A DNA stretch of 64,000 nt from an uncultured Desulfatiglans sp. (GTDB lineage: Bacteria > Desulfobacterota > DSM-4660 > Desulfatiglandales > Desulfatiglandaceae), in the NCBI GenBank assembly GCA_900498135.1, contig LR026961.1:2752907-2816906 (forward strand), given 5' to 3'. Shown piece by piece: positions 1 through 6,436 of the stretch. Below the pieces are notes generated by a model. That model was not told where the DNA came from. It searched no databases and was given only the letters and a program-made list of their open reading frames with translations. How positions within the stretch are numbered: the first letter of the stretch is position 1; every line of letters starts with the position of its first letter. Both the position numbers and the translations under genes were made by a program.

Positions 1-2
1 GG

Positions 3-197
3 TGTTCTTTAGAGCCGGAAATGGTCTTTTTTGCCAATCTCTGCGTCAATCTGCACGTTTGCTTGTGCGGCGACCTGGAGGTCGCCTCCGCGCAAGAACG
101 GGAACTCCTTGACATCAAACAAACGGAGACCGGCCCCTCTTCAAATCGCAGGCATAAAATATCTGTGGCGCAACGCCGGATGTGCTATGATAGCTGA
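3..197 (+). CDS. C-terminal end of an unidentified protein (cut by window edge)
   Basis: An open frame enters from the left edge and ends at TGA 195-197, giving about 64 residues. Codon use fits coding sequence in the first two thirds (GTC, CTC, CTG, GAC, GAG, GCC), with an aliphatic and Cys-rich stretch followed by a charged, basic tail. No start codon lies inside the window except an internal ATG at 21. I do not recognise the family. It could be a chance open frame; the only support is codon usage and its length at a window edge. Confidence 0.3.
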   Translation, partial: CSLEPEMVFFANLCVNLHVCLCGDLEVASAQERELLDIKQTETGPSSNRRHKISVAQRRMCYDS

Positions 198-220
198 TAA
201 TATTTTTGTATGGCACTGGG

Positions 221-250
221 TTGTTGCTGCTGGCGCCATGAACCTATAAT
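221..250 (+). promoter_or_regulatory. Candidate sigma-70 promoter of the CBM48-like gene
   Basis: TTGTTG (221-226), an 18-base spacer and a perfect TATAAT (245-250) lie 35 bases before the GTG start at 285. The -10 box is consensus; the -35 is four of six. Confidence 0.4.
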
Positions 251-284
251 GTTAGCGCTTTGAGTGGACGAGGGAGGTGCTACC

Positions 285-587
285 GTGGCGAAGGCGAGTG
301 TGAAAAAGAAGAGTACGGCGGGCCGGCGCCGGATCACCGTTTTTCTGGAGGCCCCTGACGCGCAAGAGGTGTTTTTGATCGGAGATTTCAACCAGTGGAA
401 CACCGCGAGTTACCCCATGAAACCGGATAAGGACGGGTTGTGGTCGCGTACGCTGATGCTCGAGCCCGGGACCTACGAGTACAAATTCATCGTAGACGGC
501 AAGTGGCAGAACGATCCGGCCAATGCTCAAACGTGCGAGAATTGCTTCGGCACCTTCAACAACCTATTGGCGGTATCTCCGAAATAG
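285..587 (+). CDS. Small CBM48/isoamylase-N-like (AMPK glycogen-binding-like) protein
   Basis: A 100-residue protein made almost wholly of one immunoglobulin-like carbohydrate-binding fold of the CBM48/E-set type. The diagnostic stretch is GDFNQW at residues 33-38, followed by a charged turn (PDKDGLW), the YEYKFIVDG strand and W-x-N-DP, which is the usual order of glycogen-binding residues in AMPK-beta and branching-enzyme N domains. A basic N-terminal tail (KKK, RRR) precedes it. I chose GTG 285 because AGGGAGG lies at 271-277; an in-frame GTG at 264 has no ribosome site. It has no catalytic domain, so it is probably a binding or regulatory protein for glycogen-like polymer. The polysaccharide partner is unknown. 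Confidence 0.75.
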   Translation: MAKASVKKKSTAGRRRITVFLEAPDAQEVFLIGDFNQWNTASYPMKPDKDGLWSRTLMLEPGTYEYKFIVDGKWQNDPANAQTCENCFGTFNNLLAVSPK

Positions 588-656
588 GCGCCGTCCTTGC
601 CGTTTTCAGCACTTGCGGCAGCTTCTGGGGCTGTTTCACCCGCCTTTGCGCCCGGT

Positions 657-1277
657 TCAGAAGGAGGATGCCTGAGAGGGTGTCAGGTGCCTCGGGGAGG
701 TCCAGTACATTTCTGAAAGGGCCTCCTTCAGGACGGTGTTGATGGGCAGCCTGCGAAATCCCCTGGCTGGATCGAGGACGGCGATACGGAAAAAGGCGTC
801 CTGGAAAACGGGAGGGAGGATCTCGTTCGCGATGGCTGTCTCCGCCCGCCTGATTTCATGGGGCGAGGATTCTCTGATCCGTCTGCAGGTCGAAAACTCG
901 AACTCCCCGGTTTTGCGGCGGCGGGCGGCAAAGCCGAAAAGCCTGCATACCAGGGCCCTGAACGGATAGTATCGGCAACGGCCCTGGGTCCCCGTATCGT
1001 TGTCCGCCTGGTAAAGGACGCAGCCGAACCGCCCTTCCTTTTCTTTTCCCTCGATCGCATCGGCGATGCGGTCTTCCTCCCCTCTGCGAAAGATCTCCTG
1101 GGCCAAAGGGAGGACTTCGAGGACCGTCGCCTCCACCGTCTGACTCCGGCAGCAGGCCCCGCACTTCGGGGGGCAGGAAAGTCTTGTGAGACTTCGAAAA
1201 CGAAGGGCTTCATCATCCAGCACCGCATAAGCGGCCAGGACATTCAGGGGAAGATCGCGCGGGCTCTCTTTTTTCAT
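657..1277 (-). CDS. YkgJ-family cysteine-cluster protein
   Basis: A 206-residue protein with the CxxxCxxCC cluster at residues 35-43 and two further cysteines in a C-R-Y-Y-P...C-R-L-F-G stretch near residues 100-112, the pattern of the YkgJ/UPF0153 family (zinc- or iron-sulfur-cluster proteins of unknown reaction). No signal peptide or membrane segment is seen, so it is probably cytoplasmic. It lies 48 bases downstream of the poly-Asp gene on the same strand and may be cotranscribed with it. The C-terminal 60 residues are family-variable. Family call is good; substrate and partner are unknown. Confidence 0.8.
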   Translation of the reverse strand: MKKESPRDLPLNVLAAYAVLDDEALRFRSLTRLSCPPKCGACCRSQTVEATVLEVLPLAQEIFRRGEEDRIADAIEGKEKEGRFGCVLYQADNDTGTQGRCRYYPFRALVCRLFGFAARRRKTGEFEFSTCRRIRESSPHEIRRAETAIANEILPPVFQDAFFRIAVLDPARGFRRLPINTVLKEALSEMYWTSPRHLTPSQASSF

Positions 1278-1325
1278 GCTAGGACAGGGTCGACAGAAGG
1301 GTCTGCATCTCTCCAGGAAAACGTT

Positions 1326-1706
1326 TTAGCGCATCTTCGGCCGATAATCGTCATCATCATCGTCATCATCGTCATCGGCATCCAGATCATCGTCGTCCCA
1401 CTCATAGGCCTCAGCCGCATCCAGCGCGTCTTCCTCGTCTTCATCGTCGAAGAGGTCATCGAGGAGCGCATAATTCGATACTCGAAGGTGGAAGACCCCC
1501 TTGGCATCCAATGTGACGACGCCGGTTACCTCCACATCCTCGTGCAGGTAATCGAGCAGTTCTTCGCCCAGGGTGTCCATGTCCACCAGGTATTCTTCTT
1601 CACCGGTCTGGATGATTACAGCGGTCACCTGGCCGTCCTCGTTCCACTTTGCCGGCGCGACGTATCCTTCGAGCGTCGTTTGTCTTGTCTTTCTCGACGT
1701 TGCCAT
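1326..1706 (-). CDS. Acidic protein with poly-aspartate tail
   Basis: A 126-residue protein. The first 80 residues look folded (alternating beta-type stretches such as VTAVIIQTGEEEYLVDMDTL and VEVTGVVTLDAKGVFHLRV, suggesting a small barrel), while the last 40 are extremely acidic and finish with an unbroken run of ten aspartates before YRPKMR. The poly-Asp is encoded by a GAT/GAC repeat (about 1340-1375), a site prone to slippage. ATG 1706 is chosen because AGGAAGGA lies a few bases before it. The frame stays open far upstream, but nothing there looks coding. I do not recognise the family; an RNA-polymerase-delta-like or metal-buffering role are only analogies from the acidic tail. Confidence 0.7.
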   Translation of the reverse strand: MATSRKTRQTTLEGYVAPAKWNEDGQVTAVIIQTGEEEYLVDMDTLGEELLDYLHEDVEVTGVVTLDAKGVFHLRVSNYALLDDLFDDEDEEDALDAAEAYEWDDDDLDADDDDDDDDDDYRPKMR

Positions 1707-2734
1707 CGTGGGGTCCTTCCTTTCTCCTGTCGGACGCAGGAGTTTATCTGTTGAACCGTCTGCGACCGGTCTCTCCCCTGCACCTTCAACCTGTCCGCTC
1801 TTCGGCAAGGCCTCCGCCGGGTACTCGAAACGCAAGCACAAATCGTGCCGCTGTCCAGCTCGATCCATCGGACCACGGCGGAAAGGATGGGCCGAAGACA
1901 TCCATCCGGAAACTCTCCCCAGCCGCATGGAAGCAGAAGATCTTTCCTGTACCCACTTGAAATTATATAAAATACACGTTCGGGTGCCAGATGGAAGAGC
2001 GCCCTCTGTGGATTCGTTGCCTCTTTGGGGCTGTGGCTTAAAGATGGATCGTGAGGAGGCTTTCTGTGCGTGTCGGCCAGTGCCCGTCCGGTTTATGGGT
2101 GTCTGCTCCAGGCCGATCTCGGGTGGGGCTTTCCATCTTTGCTGGCATGCTCGGGGTTCGGTGCAAAGGAAGGAATCCTCAGTTCCGAAAAGATGACGGC
2201 CCTGGCCCGTACGGTTCGGCCTCTCCGCTCCTTCCATGTGTCAGGGGCCTACGTTCCTGGCGGCTGAATGCCCTTCCTTCCTGACGCAGACGGGTGCGAT
2301 TCCACGGAAGGACAAGGCCTTCCGTGCGGCCACGATAGGGGCGCCTGGCTGCGGAAGCGGAACATCGGGTTCTCATTTGTGCAGATTGAAGCGGCTGGAA
2401 GGACGGGCCTGGCGGTCTTCCCGGATGGATTTTCCGCAAACAGGAGAACCTCGGGAACACGGATGACAGCCCGCCTCGATCGTGCTATGTAGACGATGGC
2501 CTGCGCCGGTGCAGGGGCGTCTGCGGGCGCGCCCCGAATCGCGGGGAGGACCCCGCTAGGAGTTGCCCAGCAGGGTTTCATCCTCTGCGCCGAATCTGTG
2601 CCCGCGAATCATGATGATTTGGCAAGGCTCCCTCTTCCCGTCCTGAAAAGAGCGGAGAAAGACTGCTGTCGTTTCGCCGCTGTTCCGGAAGATACAGGGG
2701 TCGGTTTGGACCGATGGACAGTCTTGTAGCCTCT
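1707..2734. other. Gene-poor interval
   Basis: About 1.0 kb in which I can support no gene. Open frames exist on both strands but none has a ribosome site together with protein-like composition or recognisable motifs. A TATAAT-like AT-rich patch near 1960-1970 faces the minus strand, about 260 bases before the poly-Asp gene, but has no convincing -35. Confidence 0.5.
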
Positions 2735-2836
2735 GAAAGGACCCTGAGTCTCAATCCTCTTGCGAGTCTATGAACTCCTGAATCTCCTCCTGGGTCTCCG
2801 TTCCGAAAGGACCCTGAGCTTGAATCCTCTTGCGAG
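2735..2836. repeat. Two 32-base direct repeats, 70-base period
   Basis: The 32 bases at 2735-2766 recur at 2805-2836 with three mismatches clustered in the middle (TCTC against CTTG). The shared ends are GAAAGGACCCTGAG and AATCCTCTTGCGAG. The second copy ends 17 bases before the permease ATG at 2853. No hairpin with a T-run is formed. They could be operator half-sites for the downstream cluster or remnants of a slippage duplication. Confidence 0.6.
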
Positions 2837-2852
2837 GGTGGAATAAACGGCC

Positions 2853-4067
2853 ATGGACGCGGGTGTGCTCATCGTTTTCGGACTGGTTTATGCGGGGATG
2901 ATGCTCGGCCGTGTGCCAGGCCTCGCCCTCGACCGGACGGGCATCGCGCTTCTCGGCGCCATCGCCCTGCTGGCCATGGGGCACCTGGATGCACAGCAGG
3001 CCTGGGATGCCGTGGATGTCCCGACCATCTCGCTCCTTCTGGGGCTCATGGTGGTGTCCGCGCAGTTCCGGTTGGGGGGTTTTTACGCCCACGCCACGCG
3101 CCGTCTTTCGGCATTGACGATTGGCCCGGGTCTCTTTCTCGGCGCCGTGATCGGACTGTCCGGCATCCTCTCGGCGCTGCTCGCGAACGACATCGTCTGC
3201 CTGGCCATGACGCCGGTCCTGGTGGAAGGCTGCGGACGCCGGCAGTGGGACCCGGTGCCCTTCCTGCTGGCGCTTGCCTGCGCCGCCAATGTCGGGTCGG
3301 CGGCGACCCTCATCGGAAACCCCCAGAACATGCTGATCGGACAGTCGCTCGGCCTCCCGTTCGGACGCTACGCCCTGGACGCGGCGGTGCCCGTGGCCTT
3401 TGGACTGGTCAGCGTGTGGCTGGTGATCGCCTGGATTTACAGGGGCCGATGGGGGAAGCCCGGTGCATCGAACTGGGAGGCGGAGGCCCCTCCCTTCAGC
3501 TTGTGGCAGACGGTCAAAGGCCTGGGCGTGCTCGGCTGCCTGGTGGCGGCCTTTCTTCTGGCCCTGTGGCCCCGGGATGTCATGGCCCTCGCTGCGGCCG
3601 GCATCCTTCTCACCAGCCGGCACATGGCCTCGCGCAAGGTCCTCGCCCTGGTGGACTGGCAACTGCTGGTGCTCTTCGCCGGACTGTTCGTGGTGAACGC
3701 CGCCTTCCAGTCATCCGGCCTTCTCGGCGGTCTGCTCCGGTTCCTGCAAAGTGCCGGCATCGATCCGTCACAGCCTGCCTGGCTCTTCGGCATCACCGTC
3801 GTCCTGTCGAACCTGGTGTCGAATGTCCCGGCGACGATGCTTCTCCTCCCCGTAGCCACCCATCCCGAGGCGGGCCTCATCCTCGCGCTCAGCAGCACGC
3901 TGGCCGGCAACCTGATTCTGGTGGGGAGCATTGCGAACCTGATCGTCGTCGGACAGGCCGAGCAGTGCGGCGTCCGGATCTCCTGGTGGACGCACGCCCG
4001 GGTCGGCGTCCCGGTGACCCTCCTGACGCTCGGCATCAGCGCTGTGTGGCTTTGGACGCGCGCGTAG
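2853..4067 (+). CDS. ArsB/CitM-superfamily anion permease
   Basis: A 404-residue inner-membrane protein with about ten hydrophobic segments, beginning at residue 4. Two inverted halves each carry the superfamily re-entrant motifs: LANDIVCLAMTP followed by NVGSAATLIGNPQN in the first half, and SNLVSNVPATMLLLP with a second G-N-L-I-L-V-GS-x-ANL stretch in the second. These mark the ion-transporter superfamily that includes arsenite, citrate and dicarboxylate permeases. No ars genes lie nearby. Its position ahead of four metabolic genes on the same strand suggests it imports or exports the compound they act on, perhaps a glutamate-like anion; that is inference. ATG 2853 has only a weak upstream GAGGGTGG. 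Confidence 0.8.
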   Translation: MDAGVLIVFGLVYAGMMLGRVPGLALDRTGIALLGAIALLAMGHLDAQQAWDAVDVPTISLLLGLMVVSAQFRLGGFYAHATRRLSALTIGPGLFLGAVIGLSGILSALLANDIVCLAMTPVLVEGCGRRQWDPVPFLLALACAANVGSAATLIGNPQNMLIGQSLGLPFGRYALDAAVPVAFGLVSVWLVIAWIYRGRWGKPGASNWEAEAPPFSLWQTVKGLGVLGCLVAAFLLALWPRDVMALAAAGILLTSRHMASRKVLALVDWQLLVLFAGLFVVNAAFQSSGLLGGLLRFLQSAGIDPSQPAWLFGITVVLSNLVSNVPATMLLLPVATHPEAGLILALSSTLAGNLILVGSIANLIVVGQAEQCGVRISWWTHARVGVPVTLLTLGISAVWLWTRA

Positions 4068-4198
4068 GTCCGCTCTCTGCCCCGGGGGTTGTCTTATCGG
4101 CCCGCTTACGGTATAACCGGGGGGAGCCTTTGATCGTGAAACGGACCTGCACCGGCGTCCCCTCTCTTTCGTGCCTGGCATGGGCGAGGCTGCATTCC

Positions 4199-5284
4199 AT
4201 GAATGAAGATGTGAAACCGGAGTTTTTCCTCCTTGACGGGGCGACGCCCCAATCTCCGATCATCCCCCCGGAACTCGACGTCCAGACCAGGATCGCCTCC
4301 GATCACGGCCGCCCGCTCCCGGAGCGCCTCGAGGCCTTCGAAGACATCATGGACAGCGAGATCGGGGACACCAACCTTTCGAGGGCGCGCAACATCGAAC
4401 GGGAGTACGGGCTGCGTCAGATCTACCTCAAGTTCGAGGGGGGCAATCCCACCGGCACCCAGAAGGACCGGATCGCCTTCGCCCAGGCGATGGATGCGCT
4501 TCGTAGACGGTTCGAGACCATTACAACGGCGACCTGTGGCAACTACGGCGTCGCTATAGCGCTGGCGGCCTCGGTGGTCGGCGTACGCTGCATCGTCTAC
4601 ATCCCCGAAGGCTATCACACCGGCAGGGTAAAGGAAATGGTCGACCATGGCGCTGAAATCGTCCGGGTCCCCGGGGACTACGAGGCGGCGGTCATGGCCT
4701 CGCGCCGCTTCGCGGAGGGGGACGACATCTATGACGCCAACCCGGGCGGGGCCAACTCGGGGCTCCAGATGCGGGCCTACGGGGAGATCGCCTACGAGAT
4801 CTACGACGAGCTGCGCGACGCGCCGGCCGCCGTGGCGGTGCCTGTGTCGAACGGCACGACCCTGGCCGGGCTCTACCGCGGGTTTCTGAGCCTTTACCGC
4901 CGGGGGAAGACCTCGCGGATGCCCCGGATGGTGGCGGGCTCATCGTTCGGCAAGAACCCGATCGTCAAGGCCTACATGAAAAACACGCCGAGATGCGAAG
5001 ACCTCTCGCCCGGGCGGATCCGCGAGACGGCGGTGAACGAGCCGCTCATCAACTGGCACGCGATCGACGGGGACGAGGCGCTTCTGGCCGTCCGGAAGAC
5101 GGGCGGATGGGCCGGCTACGCAAGCGACCGCGGGATGACCGCCTGCTCCGGCCTCCTGCGGCGGCGGGAGGGGTTGAATGTCCTGCCGGCCTCCACGGTC
5201 GGGTTGATCGTCCTTCTGGATCGGCACCAGAAAACGAAACTGCCGGGGGACCGCTACGTGGTCATTCTGACGGGGAGAAAATGA
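4199..5284 (+). CDS. Threonine-synthase-like PLP-dependent enzyme
   Basis: A 361-residue fold-type II PLP enzyme. The Schiff-base lysine is K89 in GGNPTGTQKDR, followed by the ATCGNYG asparagine loop that binds the PLP ring oxygen and by VSNGTT, the phosphate-binding loop. Layout and length match threonine synthase and the methanogen cysteate synthase branch better than cystathionine beta-synthase. The housekeeping threonine synthase usually sits with hom/thrB; here the neighbours are a DUF1611 protein and epimerases, so a special beta- or gamma-replacement reaction in that pathway is likelier. The stop overlaps the next start (ATGA, 5281-5284), so the two are translationally coupled. GTG 4136, with GGGGGGAG before it, is an alternative start. 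Confidence 0.75.
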   Translation: MNEDVKPEFFLLDGATPQSPIIPPELDVQTRIASDHGRPLPERLEAFEDIMDSEIGDTNLSRARNIEREYGLRQIYLKFEGGNPTGTQKDRIAFAQAMDALRRRFETITTATCGNYGVAIALAASVVGVRCIVYIPEGYHTGRVKEMVDHGAEIVRVPGDYEAAVMASRRFAEGDDIYDANPGGANSGLQMRAYGEIAYEIYDELRDAPAAVAVPVSNGTTLAGLYRGFLSLYRRGKTSRMPRMVAGSSFGKNPIVKAYMKNTPRCEDLSPGRIRETAVNEPLINWHAIDGDEALLAVRKTGGWAGYASDRGMTACSGLLRRREGLNVLPASTVGLIVLLDRHQKTKLPGDRYVVILTGRK

Positions 5285-6363
5285 TGGAGACCTTTCCGGA
5301 AGGCCGTGCCGTCGTCTACTGCCAGGGGGCCTTCAATACCCCGAACGGCAAGACGGCCCACGGGCTCGTGCGCAGGACCGAACGCTACCAGATCCTTTCG
5401 GTGGTGGACGCGCGCTTCGACGGGGGAGATGCGGGGCTGATCCTGGACGGCCGTCAGAACGGGGTGAAGGTCTTTGCCGGCCTCCCCGCGGCCGTGGCCG
5501 CCGCAACGGCCGATGGGAGGCCGGCGACGCATTGCGTCATGGGGCTCGCGCCCGACGGGGGGCGTTTGAGCGCGGAGGCGCGCCGGGACATGTTGACCGC
5601 CCTCGAACTCGGGCTCAACGTGGATTCGGGGCTGCACGACCTCCTGAGCGAAGACCCGGAGCTCGTGGCCGCCGCTGAGCGGGCGGGCGTCCGGATCCGG
5701 GATGTCCGAAAGACGCCCCCGCGCAGGAGCCTCCATTTCTTCAGCGGCCGCATCGAGGAGGTCGCATCCCTCAAGGTCGCCCTTCTGGGGACCGATTCGG
5801 CGGTCGGGAAACGGACGACCGCATGGATCCTGATCGACGCCTTGAGGGCGGCCGGCTACCGGTGCGAGCTGATCGGCACCGGCCAGACCGCCTGGATGCA
5901 GGGGGTGCGCTATGGGTTGATCATGGACGCCGTCATCAACGATTTCGTGGCCGGCGAGATCGAACACGCGGTGTTGTCGGCCTGGGACGAGGTTCGGCCG
6001 GACGTCATCGTGATCGAGGGCCAGGGTTCGCTCATGAACCCGGCCTATCCGGGAGGGCTCGAAATCCTGGCTGCGGGCCGGCCGGACGTGGTGGTGCTGC
6101 AGCATGCCCCGGCCCGGAAGGAGTACGACGGGTTTCCAGGGTACCCGATCCATCCCCTGAAGACGCAGATCCAGGCGGTGGAACTTTTGAGTTCGCGGCC
6201 CGTGGCGGCCGTGACCCTGAACCGCGAAGGGCTGGACGAGGCGGGAATACAGGCGGCTATCGAGACGGTCAACCGAGAGACCGGTCTGCCGGCGATGGAG
6301 GTGCTTTACCACCGGCCCGAACCTCTATTGGCGGCCTTGAGGCCTTATTTGCGCAAGGTGTGA
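5281..6363 (+). CDS. DUF1611 protein, DgcN-like (D-glutamate N-acetyltransferase family)
   Basis: A 360-residue DUF1611 protein. It has an N-terminal Rossmann-like part (VVYCQGAFNTPNGKTAHGLVR, with GLRxGLNVDSGLHDLL-type helix near 110-122) and a C-terminal P-loop domain whose loop GTDSAVGKRTT is at residues 170-180, then IEGQGSLMNPAYPGG. In the DgcN-DgcA pathway, DUF1611 proteins acetylate D-glutamate and an enolase-superfamily partner racemises the product. A DgcA-like gene sits two genes downstream here, which supports the assignment. Substrate is still uncertain because two unusual enzymes share the operon. It overlaps the PLP gene by four bases. A second ATG directly follows the first. 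Confidence 0.75.
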   Translation: MMETFPEGRAVVYCQGAFNTPNGKTAHGLVRRTERYQILSVVDARFDGGDAGLILDGRQNGVKVFAGLPAAVAAATADGRPATHCVMGLAPDGGRLSAEARRDMLTALELGLNVDSGLHDLLSEDPELVAAAERAGVRIRDVRKTPPRRSLHFFSGRIEEVASLKVALLGTDSAVGKRTTAWILIDALRAAGYRCELIGTGQTAWMQGVRYGLIMDAVINDFVAGEIEHAVLSAWDEVRPDVIVIEGQGSLMNPAYPGGLEILAAGRPDVVVLQHAPARKEYDGFPGYPIHPLKTQIQAVELLSSRPVAAVTLNREGLDEAGIQAAIETVNRETGLPAMEVLYHRPEPLLAALRPYLRKV

Positions 6364-6436
6364 GATCGGTGCGGCGAGGGGTACCTCCCGCGCTTGAATG
6401 GCTGTTTTTCCCTGAGCGACGTGAGGACGACACCCC

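Noticed and set aside
211-230. Sigma-54 -24/-12 promoter (TGGCAC ... TTGC)
   Set aside because: The spacing between the GG and GC elements is two bases too long; a sigma-70 -10 box is adjacent.
1707-2237. Long upstream extension of the poly-Asp protein frame (to about 300 residues)
   Set aside because: The added part is Arg/Pro/Ser-rich, has no ribosome site, and the true start at 1706 has a strong one.
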